NCBI GenBank assembly: GCA_016177155.1
Contig: JACOVU010000004.1
Coordinates: forward strand, 1 to 33,364
Origin: Candidatus Omnitrophota bacterium
Lineage (GTDB): Bacteria > Omnitrophota > Omnitrophia > Omnitrophales > Danuiimicrobiaceae
Length of the DNA: 33,364 bases
Reading direction: 5' to 3'
Part shown: positions 1 through 7,260 of the stretch, one piece after another
How positions within the stretch are numbered: position 1 is the first letter of the stretch
How the letters are laid out: each line of letters starts with the position of its first letter
Notes under the pieces: generated by a model
Told to the model about the DNA's origin: nothing
The model's database searches: none
What the model saw: the letters and a program-made list of their open reading frames with translations, nothing else
Position numbers and translations under genes: made by a program

Positions 1-1
1 C

Positions 2-571
2 GTACCTGGTACTGTTACTAAATTCTACAATAGCGCCGTCGTGATTGATGTAGATGGGTCGATTTTGGGCCGTTACCGTAAAATGCATCTGCCGAATGAT
101 CCGTGTTACTGCGAAGAATTTTATTTTGCGAAAGGCAATCTTGGGTTTAAAACGTACCAAACCAAGTACGCAAAAATTGGCGTACTCCTTTGCTGGGATC
201 AATGGTTTCCGGAAGCTGCGCGCCTCATCGCTTTATCTGGCGCTCAAATTCTTTTCTATCCGACCGCCATCGGATGGATGAAGGGAGAATCCAAAAAGGT
301 CCGGCTTGAAGAAATCGGCGCTTGGGAGATTGTCCAACGCGCCCATGCGATTGCGAATGGTATTTTTGTTGCGGCAGTCAATCGAGTGGGCCGTGAGGGC
401 AGGATCACTTTTTGGGGAAATTCATTTGTCGCAGGTCCATTTGGGGAAGTTTTGAGGCGGGCGAGCAGAACTCGAGAGGAAACTGTGATTACCGACTGTG
501 ATTTATCCCAAATCAAAAGAGTTCGTAGAGTTTGGTCGTTCTTAAGGGAAAGGAGAGTTGATGTTTACTAA
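2..571 (+). CDS. aguB: N-carbamoylputrescine amidase, 5' end missing
   Basis: This nitrilase-family amidohydrolase converts N-carbamoylputrescine to putrescine, CO2 and ammonia, the last step of the agmatine route. The frame is open from base 2, so the gene begins before the window; about 189 codons remain of a protein usually near 290 residues, and the catalytic Glu region is lost. Visible are the catalytic Lys in YRKMHLP, the nucleophilic Cys in LLCWDQWFPEAARL, and the family-typical YPTAIGW and WGNSFVAGPFGE. It overlaps aguA by 11 bases, so the two are translationally coupled and act in successive steps. A plain nitrilase is the alternative, but CWDQWFPE together with adjacent aguA makes AguB the best call. 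Confidence 0.95.
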   Translation, partial: VPGTVTKFYNSAVVIDVDGSILGRYRKMHLPNDPCYCEEFYFAKGNLGFKTYQTKYAKIGVLLCWDQWFPEAARLIALSGAQILFYPTAIGWMKGESKKVRLEEIGAWEIVQRAHAIANGIFVAAVNRVGREGRITFWGNSFVAGPFGEVLRRASRTREETVITDCDLSQIKRVRRVWSFLRERRVDVY

Positions 572-1586
572 AGGTTATCGCATGCCTGCTGAGTGGGAAC
601 AGCATGAAGCCACATGGCTTGCTTGGCCTCACGATTTGGAAACTTGGCCTCGTGAGATTGTGGATTTAGAGTCCACCTACGTGGAACTGATCGATTATCT
701 CCATGGTGGAGAAAAAGTCCATATTTTGGTTCAGGATGAAGAAGTCGAAGCGTCCATGTCCGGGAAACTTTACCAACGAGGGATTACGAAAAACGTTTGG
801 CTTCACGTGATTGAAACAGATAGCCCTTGGATTCGGGATTACGGTCCGACCTTTGTCATCAAAAAAGGAGCGCGCGCGCTCATTCGTTGGAAATTTAATG
901 CCTGGGGAGAAAAATATAAGCCTTTTCACCACGACAGTTCAGCATCTAAACAGATGGCCAAGGAAGTAAATGTCCAGGAGTTTCGAATGGAAATGATTTT
1001 AGAAGGAGGTTCGATTGACGTGAACGGCCAAGGCACTTGCCTGACCACAGAAGAATGCCTGTTAAATCCTAATCGAAATCCAACTTTAAAACGAGTGGAA
1101 ATCGAAAAGCACTTGGAGAATTTCCTCGGTATCAAACATGTGATTTGGCTTAAGAAAGGAATTGAAGGGGACGATACCGACGGCCATGTCGATCAAGTAG
1201 CAAGGTTTGTTAACCCAACGACCATGGTCGCGGCCTATGAAGAAGATTCAAAAGATCCAAATTTCAGCCGGCTCGAGGAGAATGTTAGGATTCTCACTCA
1301 GGCTTGCGATCAAGACGGGAAAAAGCTGAACGTCGTTACGATTCCTATGCCGGATCGAGTAGAGCATGGGGGCACTCGCTTTCCCGCAAGCTATGTCAAT
1401 TTTTACATTGCTAATCAGTATGTGTTCGTTCCTATTTTTGGGGACGAACAGGACACCAAAGCGCTCGGAATCTTGAAGAGCTTGTTTCCAAGCCGAATGG
1501 TGGTTGGTATTCCAGCCATTCCTTTGATTTATGGTCAGGGCGCGATTCATTGTATGACGCAACAAGAACCTGCGGTGGTAGGATGA
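561..1586 (+). CDS. aguA: Agmatine deiminase
   Basis: This enzyme hydrolyses agmatine to N-carbamoylputrescine and ammonia, directly feeding AguB. The 341-residue length is normal. Motifs of the peptidyl-arginine deiminase fold are clear: WPRE near residue 30, WIRDYGPTF, EGGSIDVNGQGTC, EGDDTDGHVDQVARF and the C-terminal catalytic Cys in GQGAIHCMTQQEPA. I chose ATG 561 over the in-frame TTG at 558 because AGGAG at 551-555 gives five bases of spacing. It lies inside the end of aguB. The last residues (AVVG) and the TGA stop are encoded by the edge of a palindromic element, so the original C-terminus may have differed slightly. Confidence 0.96.
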   Translation: MFTKGYRMPAEWEQHEATWLAWPHDLETWPREIVDLESTYVELIDYLHGGEKVHILVQDEEVEASMSGKLYQRGITKNVWLHVIETDSPWIRDYGPTFVIKKGARALIRWKFNAWGEKYKPFHHDSSASKQMAKEVNVQEFRMEMILEGGSIDVNGQGTCLTTEECLLNPNRNPTLKRVEIEKHLENFLGIKHVIWLKKGIEGDDTDGHVDQVARFVNPTTMVAAYEEDSKDPNFSRLEENVRILTQACDQDGKKLNVVTIPMPDRVEHGGTRFPASYVNFYIANQYVFVPIFGDEQDTKALGILKSLFPSRMVVGIPAIPLIYGQGAIHCMTQQEPAVVG

Positions 1587-1704
1587 TCCCACCACCTGCT
1601 TTACCGCTGCCAAAGGCAGCGAACTCCCGACGGAAGCAAGAGCGCGCTTTGTTGGGAACGTTTAAAATTGAAAGCGCGCTCTTGAAAAGCAGGTGGTTGG
1701 GATG
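1584..1704 (+). repeat. Junction palindromic element, copy A (aguA to lpxL)
   Basis: Left arm ATCCCACCACCTGCTTT (1586-1602) starts on the A of the aguA stop TGA. Right arm AAAGCAGGTGGTTGGGAT (1686-1703) is its complement apart from one bulged T, and contains the SD (AGGTGG, 1691-1696) and the first two bases of the next ATG. Inside are a 7-bp hairpin (CGCTGCC/GGCAGCG) and a perfect 14-bp inverted repeat (1637-1650 with 1671-1684). Related copies lie at 8963, 10328, 15655 and 24016. In mRNA the outer stem would hide the start site of the next gene. Confidence 0.8.
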
Positions 1705-2631
1705 AAAATTAAAAAGTTCAAAACCCGGACGGTCGAATTAGCCCAATACTTCCTATTCCGCTTGGTTTGTGTGTTCGTGGATCTACTTCCTTTTCGTTTG
1801 GCCTGTTCTTTGGGGAAGTGGATCGGATGCCTTCTTTATCTCGCTCTTGGGCGGTCCAGGGAAGTGGCACTGGAAAACTTAAATCAAGTTTATGGAAATG
1901 AAAAAACCGATTCTGAAATCAAAAAGATTGCCATCCAATCATTCGAAAACTTGGGGATGTTTGCGGTTGAATTCATTCGCATCCCAAAAATTTTAAATCA
2001 GCTGGATCGTTACGTCGTCATTCGAAATGAAGAATCTGTTTTGGAAATGCTCCAGCAGAAAAGAGGTGTCGTTTTAATTGTTTCTCATTTCGGAAATTGG
2101 GAATGGATGGGCGTGACCGCAGGCGCTCGCGCTCAGGAGAAAGGAATTAAAATTAACGCCGTTGCGAGAACGCTTGGGAACCCCTTTCTTTATCGGTATG
2201 TGGTCGAGAAACTTCGTGGGGCAACAGGGCTTCAGACGATGAATAAAAAAGGTGCGGCACGCGAAACCATGAAACGACTTGAGCAGAACGAAATTGTTTG
2301 CATTTTAATCGATCAGCATGAACGGAACGCAAGCGTTCCTGTCCCATACTTTGGAAGGCCTGCTTGGACCACTTCTTTACCTGCGGTTTTGGCCATTCAG
2401 CAAGGCGTTCCGATTATTCCTGTTTTTTCATTTCGACAAAAAAACGGGCCTATGATTGTCGATTTGGGAGAACCGTTTCCGGTCATTGACACCGGTGATT
2501 ATGACCGCGATGTGATCGAAAATACGAAACAATATATGCAGGCGATCGAGCAAGTCGTGAGAAAACGGCCGGGTGATTGGCTTTGGATGCATGCAAGGTG
2601 GCGCGCCTCCCGTACCGAAAAAGTGAGGTAA
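1702..2631 (+). CDS. Lipid A biosynthesis acyltransferase, LpxL/HtrB family (paralogue 1)
   Basis: Membrane-associated late acyltransferase that would add a secondary acyl chain to a lipid A precursor from acyl-ACP at the inner membrane. The 309 residues match the family (about 290-320). Seen: an N-terminal hydrophobic stretch (residues about 14-45), the HX4E catalytic motif in VSHFGNWEWMG, the DQHERNASVPVPYFGRPA segment, and the C-terminal WLWMHARWR typical of the family. ATG 1702 is preferred to GTG 1693 because AGGTGG at 1691-1696 sits five bases upstream. The binding site lies in the right arm of palindromic element A. A paralogue sits at 14248. Which acyl chain or position it serves cannot be read from sequence. 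Confidence 0.9.
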   Translation: MKIKKFKTRTVELAQYFLFRLVCVFVDLLPFRLACSLGKWIGCLLYLALGRSREVALENLNQVYGNEKTDSEIKKIAIQSFENLGMFAVEFIRIPKILNQLDRYVVIRNEESVLEMLQQKRGVVLIVSHFGNWEWMGVTAGARAQEKGIKINAVARTLGNPFLYRYVVEKLRGATGLQTMNKKGAARETMKRLEQNEIVCILIDQHERNASVPVPYFGRPAWTTSLPAVLAIQQGVPIIPVFSFRQKNGPMIVDLGEPFPVIDTGDYDRDVIENTKQYMQAIEQVVRKRPGDWLWMHARWRASRTEKVR

Positions 2632-2632
2632 G

Positions 2633-3364
2633 ATGCGGTTACAGAGTTTTCTGGCACAATCAGGTGTCGCCAGCCGAAGGAACGTCATTTATGAGCTCGA
2701 TCAGGGCAAAGTGAAAGTAAATGGCGAAGTGGTTCGTATTCCCTCTTACCCCATTTATCCAGACAAAGATGAAGTTACCTATGAAGGCCGCCCCGTCACA
2801 ATCTCTTCAGATAAAGTATATTTCATTTTTAATAAGCCTCGAGGGGTTGTTTCAACGGTGAAAGATACCCACGGTCGCAAGACCGTGCTTGATTATTTTA
2901 AGGATGTGAACGTGAGACTTTATCCCGTTGGTCGTTTGGATCAAGACACAACGGGCTTGCTCCTTCTCACCAACGACGGTGATCTGGCCAATAAGCTCAT
3001 GCATCCACGTTATGGTGTTGAGAAGGTGTATGAAGCAAAATTGGACAAAGAAGCAACCAAAGAACAAGTTGAGCAATTAGAGCGAGGCGTCATGGTAGAA
3101 GGATCGATGACTGCGCCCTGTAGGATTCACGTTTTGGGCGCACAAGATGGAAATCCGCGCGTGGAAGTTTTTCTCCACGAAGGAAAGAAACGTCAGGTCC
3201 GTGTCATGTTTCAATCCGTTGGAGTGCGTGTGGTTCATTTGCACAGGAAGCGGTACGGCCCACTGGTTTTGAAAGGTTTGACTCCCGGAAAATATCGCGC
3301 GCTTACTCAAGCAGAAGTAGAAACGCTTAAAAGAGCGGTAAGAGGTCAGACCTCCTCTGAATAA
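2633..3364 (+). CDS. 16S/23S rRNA pseudouridine synthase, RsuA/RluB/RluF family
   Basis: Isomerises a specific uridine to pseudouridine in rRNA. The 243-residue protein has an N-terminal S4 RNA-binding domain (residues 1-60, LAQSGVASRR and KVKVNG), the catalytic-domain opening FNKPRGVVST, the catalytic Asp in GRLDQDTTGLLLLTNDG, then the KVYEAKL and GKKRQVRVMF segments. It starts one base after the lpxL stop with GAGG four bases upstream, so it is co-transcribed. Its 3' end overlaps the convergent PTPS-family gene by 19 bases. Target specificity (RluB at 23S 2605 or RsuA at 16S 516) is not decided by these motifs. Confidence 0.93.
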   Translation: MRLQSFLAQSGVASRRNVIYELDQGKVKVNGEVVRIPSYPIYPDKDEVTYEGRPVTISSDKVYFIFNKPRGVVSTVKDTHGRKTVLDYFKDVNVRLYPVGRLDQDTTGLLLLTNDGDLANKLMHPRYGVEKVYEAKLDKEATKEQVEQLERGVMVEGSMTAPCRIHVLGAQDGNPRVEVFLHEGKKRQVRVMFQSVGVRVVHLHRKRYGPLVLKGLTPGKYRALTQAEVETLKRAVRGQTSSE

Positions 3365-3729
3365 GAAACGTATGCTTCAGGACCTTCCCACACCGCGACT
3401 TCCACAAGCTTAGCATTTTCTCTGATTTCAGGTTTATTGAGTTTCTGAAAGAACCATTTGGCGATGTTTTCTGAAGTCGGATTGATTTTGTCGAACGGTG
3501 TAACTTCGTTGATGTATCTATGATCAAAGCGTGAGGCAAGGTTTCGAATCGCTTTTTCAATGTGGACGTAATCGATTCCAATATCTTCATGGTCAAGTTT
3601 TCTGCATTTGAACTTCGCTTCGACTTTCCAGGAGTGTCCATGAAGCGGCTCAGGTGCGCCCTTGTACTGTCTTAAGTTGTGGGCCGCTTCAAAGCGGGCT
3701 TCCACTCGAATGATAAATTGTTCTGACAT
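3346..3729 (-). CDS. 6-pyruvoyltetrahydropterin synthase family protein (QueD/PTPS), PTPS-III-like
   Basis: T-fold zinc enzyme acting on 7,8-dihydroneopterin triphosphate or a derivative. The 127-residue chain has the zinc ligands H17, H30 and H32 (EAAHN, LHGH), the FDHRYIN and PTSENIAKWF motifs and Glu in VWEGPEAYV. In QueD a catalytic Cys lies four residues before HGH; here that position is Pro26, while Glu27 gives the E-x-x-H-G-H pattern described for PTPS-III enzymes that replace FolB in folate synthesis. Start ATG (complement of 3727-3729) has AGGAGA seven bases upstream; a longer in-frame start back to 3789 lacks a site. It is divergent from trxA. Queuosine synthesis remains the alternative role. 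Confidence 0.88.
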   Translation of the reverse strand: MSEQFIIRVEARFEAAHNLRQYKGAPEPLHGHSWKVEAKFKCRKLDHEDIGIDYVHIEKAIRNLASRFDHRYINEVTPFDKINPTSENIAKWFFQKLNKPEIRENAKLVEVAVWEGPEAYVSYSEEV

Positions 3730-3741
3730 CGGGTTCTCTCC

Positions 3742-3770
3742 TAGACAAAATAAGAGAGGTATTGTATAGT
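3742..3770 (+). promoter_or_regulatory. Sigma70-type promoter for trxA
   Basis: TAGACA at 3742-3747 and TATAGT at 3765-3770 with a 17-base spacer, each 5 of 6 matches to consensus. It points at trxA, whose start lies about 30 bases after the predicted transcription start. It overlaps the -10 of the opposite promoter. The inverted repeat AAGAGAGG/CCTCTCTT spans the -10 region (3752-3782). Confidence 0.6.
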
Positions 3771-3789
3771 ATTCCTCTCTTTTCTTCAA
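3761..3789 (-). promoter_or_regulatory. Probable promoter for the PTPS-family gene
   Basis: On the - strand TTGAAG (complement of 3784-3789) and TACAAT (complement of 3761-3766) are 17 bases apart. It faces the trxA promoter and shares its -10 bases, so the two transcription units probably compete. Confidence 0.45.
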
Positions 3790-3804
3790 ACAAGGAGTTA
3801 AATG

Positions 3805-4125
3805 ATGTCAGAGCTTACGCTTACGGATTCCAATTTTAAATCTGAGGTTTTGCAATCCAAAACACCAGTTCTCGTTGATTTTTGGGCGGAGTGGTGTGGT
3901 CCTTGTCGGATGGTTGCCCCTGTCGTAGAAAAAATCGCCCACACTTATGCAGGCAAAATCAAGGTAGGAAAATTGAATGTGGATGACAATTCCGAAATTC
4001 CCGCGCAGTATGGGGTTCAAAGCATTCCTACTCTCATTTTATTCAAGGATGGTGAAGAAGCAAATCGGATGGTGGGTTATCAATCAGAGCAAAAGTTGAA
4101 AAGTACGATCGACTCTCTCCTCTAA
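3805..4125 (+). CDS. trxA: Thioredoxin
   Basis: Small cytoplasmic dithiol oxidoreductase reduced by thioredoxin reductase, supplying electrons to ribonucleotide reductase and repairing protein disulfides. The 106-residue protein has the classical active site WAEWCGPCRM and the cis-proline segment SIPTLILF. Two adjacent ATGs exist (3802 and 3805); AGGAG at 3793-3797 is seven bases from the second and only four from the first, so 3805 is chosen. It has its own promoter with a divergent neighbour. The radical SAM gene follows after 29 bases. Confidence 0.96.
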   Translation: MSELTLTDSNFKSEVLQSKTPVLVDFWAEWCGPCRMVAPVVEKIAHTYAGKIKVGKLNVDDNSEIPAQYGVQSIPTLILFKDGEEANRMVGYQSEQKLKSTIDSLL

Positions 4126-4154
4126 GTTATTCACCTTCACCTATAAAAAGGAAA

Positions 4155-5042
4155 ATGGAAGCATTGGCAGAACCGATTCAATTACCGGTCTTAGGAACGA
4201 ACGGATATCCCTTGCAAGATGCCGCCGTTTACGGACCAATCCATTCCAGACGGTATGGGCATTCGCTTGGGATCAATCCCCTTCCCGTCACGTACAAATT
4301 TTGCGATTTTGATTGTGTTTATTGTCAATATGGTTGGACGCCTCAGCCATTGCCGCCGACCGCGGCAAGGACTGAGGAGTCCTCAGCTCAGACCGAGCTG
4401 AGGGCACTGCGCCCTGGTAGTCCTGCGAAAAAAACAAATGAGAGATTAAAATCTCTTGCCCAACTCATATCTGAAATCGAGTCAGCTTTCCAAAGATTTA
4501 AGGCCCAACGTACCCCGATTGATGTAATGACGATTGCCGGAAATGGAGAGCCGACGCTTTACCCCCGTTTCTTAAGGTTTGTTCAAGAATTAATCCAGTT
4601 ACGCAACCGCTATTTTCCGAACGTGAAAATTGGAATCCTTTCTGACTCCACTCAGTGCCATCGCCTTGAAATTAAGCAGGCGCTGGAACTTTTGGATGAG
4701 CGTTGCATGAAATTAGATGCGGGCGATCAAGAAATCGTTGGACAGATCAACAAACCAATCGGAAAATTTAATTTTGAAAAAATGCTCGCGGCCTTGAAAG
4801 CATTACACAGTGTTACAATTCAAAGCCTTTTTGTACAAGGATCTTGTGGCAATGCAACGCCCAAACAAATTGACCATTGGATTCGGGCGATTGATTTTGT
4901 GCAGCCAAGTTCGGTTCAGGTGTACACGATCGACCGTCCTCCTGCCGATAGCGGAATTCGAGTTGTTCCGGTCGAAAGGCTTCGCGAAATCGCGGAATTG
5001 TGCGAAAAAAGAACAGGGATTTCAACTGAGGTGTTTGATTAA
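4155..5042 (+). CDS. Radical SAM protein, COG0731-like
   Basis: S-adenosylmethionine radical enzyme of unknown substrate. The 295-residue protein opens with YGPIHSRRYGHSLGINPLP and then the cluster motif CDFDCVYC (CX3CX2C, near residue 55), the arrangement of the COG0731 family that includes TYW1-related tRNA-modifying enzymes; AGNGEPTLYP follows as the SAM-binding glycine motif. No second iron-sulfur cluster motif is seen. About 29 residues just after the cluster motif (PLPPTAARTEESSAQTEL onward) are encoded by palindromic DNA and look like an in-frame insertion. ATG 4155 has only a weak AAGGA close upstream. It is co-directional with trxA. Substrate cannot be inferred from the sequence. Confidence 0.85.
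   Translation: MEALAEPIQLPVLGTNGYPLQDAAVYGPIHSRRYGHSLGINPLPVTYKFCDFDCVYCQYGWTPQPLPPTAARTEESSAQTELRALRPGSPAKKTNERLKSLAQLISEIESAFQRFKAQRTPIDVMTIAGNGEPTLYPRFLRFVQELIQLRNRYFPNVKIGILSDSTQCHRLEIKQALELLDERCMKLDAGDQEIVGQINKPIGKFNFEKMLAALKALHSVTIQSLFVQGSCGNATPKQIDHWIRAIDFVQPSSVQVYTIDRPPADSGIRVVPVERLREIAELCEKRTGISTEVFD
4346..4432 (+). repeat. Palindromic insertion inside the radical SAM gene
   Basis: Three successive hairpins lie within codons: TTGCCGC/GCGGCAA (4350-4356, 4362-4368), CTGAGGA/TCCTCAG (4372-4378, 4380-4386) and CTCAGCTC/GAGCTGAG (4382-4389, 4395-4402). The second and third share bases and are alternatives. The reading frame stays open. The encoded stretch is rich in A, T, E, P and S, unlike the flanking conserved domain. 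Confidence 0.6.
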
Positions 5043-5097
5043 ATTTTGCGATTCCTTCCCCCACAAGGGGGAGGAAATCACGGAGAGGAGTTTTTGC

Positions 5098-6198
5098 ATG
5101 AGCATTAAGATGACAGAGGGAAAGTTCAAAGGACTATTACGTTTATCTAATTCGAAAGGTGTGATTGCAGCGGCAGCAATGGATCAACGTGGCTCGCTTC
5201 AGAAATCAATTGCAAAAGCGCGCGGCGTCGATGCGAAACAAGTTACACGAGAACAGATGGAAGAATTCAAAGTAGCGGTTTCGAAAGTTCTCACTCCTTA
5301 CGCGACTGCAATTTTGCTCGATCCTGAATTTGGACTTCCCGCCGTAAAGGCTCGTGCCAAAAATGCGGGCGTTCTTCTCGCGTACGAAAAGACAGGCTAC
5401 GATGCCGATAAGCCCGGCAGACTTCCTGATCTTCTCGACTTGGAATCAGTCGCACGCCTGAAGGCTAAGGGAGCAGATGCAGTTAAGATTCTTCTTTATT
5501 ACACCCCTGACGAAAAACCAGGAATCAATGATCTCAAGCATGCTTGGGTGGAACGTATTGGTGCAGAATGCGTCGCGCATGACATCCCTTTTTTCTTGGA
5601 GTTTGTGGGTTATGATCCAGCGGGCGGTGATGAAAAGGGAATTGAATATGCAAAACGCAAACCGCACATTGTAAAAGAAAGTATGCGCGAATTTTCTAAA
5701 CCCCAGTATCACGTAGATATCCTTAAAGTTGAAGTTCCCATCAATCCCGCTTTTGTGGAAGGTTCGAAGGCGAATAAGACAGGCGAAGTAGCTTACACGC
5801 GTGAACAAACCAAAAAATTATTCCGTGAAGCTGCTGATGTGGCAACAAAGCCCTTCATTTATTTGAGTGCGGGCGTTAACGATGATGTATTTCGCGAAAA
5901 CCTTGAACTTGCCATTGAGGCGGGCACAAACTGGGCAGGCGTTCTTTGTGGTCGAGCGACGTGGAAGGAAGGAATTCCCGTTTATGCCAAAGAAGGATAT
6001 CAGGGACTTGAGAAATGGCTTTTAGACCGAGGCGTTAAGAACATTCAAGCGCTCAACGAAGTGGTTCATCGCGGAGCACGCGGTTGGTGGGATAAATATG
6101 GCGGTCGTAACAAAATTGAAATTGTAGGGGCGGGCCCCAGTGCCCGCCCTGTATTGGCAGATACGCAACGGGCGCCCACAGGGGGGCGCCCCTACTGA
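5098..6198 (+). CDS. LacD-family class I aldolase (tagatose-1,6-bisphosphate aldolase-like)
   Basis: Predicted Schiff-base aldolase of the DeoC/LacD/FbaB superfamily, splitting a ketose bisphosphate to dihydroxyacetone phosphate and glyceraldehyde phosphate. Seen in 366 residues: AMDQRGSL, LLDPEFGLPA, FFLEFVGYDP, the likely Schiff-base Lys in DILKVEVPIN, and FIYLSAGVNDDVF plus GVLCGRATW for phosphate binding. ATG 5098 has AGGAG seven bases upstream. The last 24 or so residues (after NKIEIV) are encoded by a dispersed GC-rich palindrome and are probably not native. The true sugar substrate is uncertain: several LacD homologues outside lactic bacteria have not been assayed. The aldo/keto reductase follows after seven bases. 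Confidence 0.87.
   Translation: MSIKMTEGKFKGLLRLSNSKGVIAAAAMDQRGSLQKSIAKARGVDAKQVTREQMEEFKVAVSKVLTPYATAILLDPEFGLPAVKARAKNAGVLLAYEKTGYDADKPGRLPDLLDLESVARLKAKGADAVKILLYYTPDEKPGINDLKHAWVERIGAECVAHDIPFFLEFVGYDPAGGDEKGIEYAKRKPHIVKESMREFSKPQYHVDILKVEVPINPAFVEGSKANKTGEVAYTREQTKKLFREAADVATKPFIYLSAGVNDDVFRENLELAIEAGTNWAGVLCGRATWKEGIPVYAKEGYQGLEKWLLDRGVKNIQALNEVVHRGARGWWDKYGGRNKIEIVGAGPSARPVLADTQRAPTGGRPY
6125..6194 (+). repeat. GC-rich dispersed palindrome at the 3' end of the lacD-like gene
   Basis: Outer arms TAGGGGCG (6125-6132) and CGCCCCTA (6187-6194) enclose two hairpins, GGGCGGGC/GCCCGCCC (6128-6135, 6142-6149) and GGGCGCCC/GGGCGCCC (6170-6177, 6184-6191). TAGGGGCG-bounded repeats of this kind are common in many uncultured bacterial genomes. 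The gene's TGA stop lies just outside the right arm. Confidence 0.75.
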
Positions 6199-6205
6199 TT
6201 CTGTT

Positions 6206-7168
6206 ATGCATCGTCGCAAACTCGGCAAAACGGGTCTTGAAATTTCGGAACTTGGGTTTGGGTGTTGGGCAATAGGGGGTACGAGTTACGGCCCAACGGA
6301 TGACCGTGAGTCCTTAAAGGCACTTCGGCACGCGTTCGATCAGGGGATTAATTTTTTTGATACCGCCGATACTTATGGCCATGGGCACAGCGAGACCTTG
6401 ATCAGCGAAGCCTTTAAGGAAAGTTCAAAGCGGACTCAGGTGGTGATTGCGAGCAAAGTCGGGTGGGATTTTTATCATGGGGGAAACAAGAAAAATTTTG
6501 ATCCCGATTATATTCGCTTCGCCTGCGGTGAATCTCTTAAACGGCTTAAGACGGATTACATTGATCTTTATCAATTGCACAATCCAAGGCTTGAGGAAAT
6601 TGAAGAGGGTTCGGTTTTTAAAGTTCTTGGCGAACTCAAGCGTGAAGGGAAAATTAGACACTGGGGAATTTCAATCTACCTGGCACGTGAAGGTGTCGCA
6701 TCGATTGGGAAAGGGGCGGAAACCATTCAGGCGATTTACAACTTGTTGGACCAGCGAATTAAGCCTGAACTTACCTCGCTTTGCGGGGAGCGCGAAATTG
6801 GTTTGATCGCCCGCGAACCGCTTTATTGTGGGCTGCTTACCGATAAGTACGATCTGGAGACGAGATTCCAAAAGGATGATCATCGGAATCGTTGGATGCA
6901 CGAAAAGTTGGAGGAAGATTTTAAGAAAATCAATCGGCTTAAAGAGGTGATTGATGTGAAGCGGGTTTCGTTGAAACAAGCAGCCATTGAGTTCGTGCTT
7001 TCTGAGCAAGCGGTTTCGGTGGTCATTCCGGGGATGAAAACAGTTTCTCATGTAGAGGACCATTTGCAGGCGGTCCGGTCTCCTCGATTGAAACAGGAAG
7101 AAATTGAAAAGCTCTGCAAATTATTTCAAGAAGACCAGCTTTTTCAGGTGGGTTTTTACCGAAATTGA
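6206..7168 (+). CDS. Aldo/keto reductase
   Basis: NAD(P)H-dependent oxidoreductase of the AKR superfamily. The 320 residues start with RKLGKTGLEISELGFGCWAIGG and contain the full catalytic tetrad: D52 and Y57 (FFDTADTYGHGHSE), K84 (VIASKVG) and the His in LYQLHNP. The C-terminal AIEFVLSEQAVSVVIPGMKT segment is the usual cofactor-binding part. The longer in-frame extension back to 6140 is only the lacD-end palindrome, so ATG 6206 is used although no good binding site precedes it; translation may depend on coupling to the upstream gene. The substrate is unknown. Confidence 0.92.
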   Translation: MHRRKLGKTGLEISELGFGCWAIGGTSYGPTDDRESLKALRHAFDQGINFFDTADTYGHGHSETLISEAFKESSKRTQVVIASKVGWDFYHGGNKKNFDPDYIRFACGESLKRLKTDYIDLYQLHNPRLEEIEEGSVFKVLGELKREGKIRHWGISIYLAREGVASIGKGAETIQAIYNLLDQRIKPELTSLCGEREIGLIAREPLYCGLLTDKYDLETRFQKDDHRNRWMHEKLEEDFKKINRLKEVIDVKRVSLKQAAIEFVLSEQAVSVVIPGMKTVSHVEDHLQAVRSPRLKQEEIEKLCKLFQEDQLFQVGFYRN

Positions 7169-7260
7169 TAAATAAACATAAACAGCGAACAGTACCAGTT
7201 CTGGCCGACATGCTAGCAGAACTGGCGCTGTGTACACGAGAGGGGGAGAAAGTGACTGAT

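Noticed and set aside
5043-5097. Terminator after the radical SAM gene (CTTCCCCC/GGGGGAGG hairpin)
   Set aside because: No T-run follows and the SD of the next gene lies directly behind, so it is more likely a leader hairpin.
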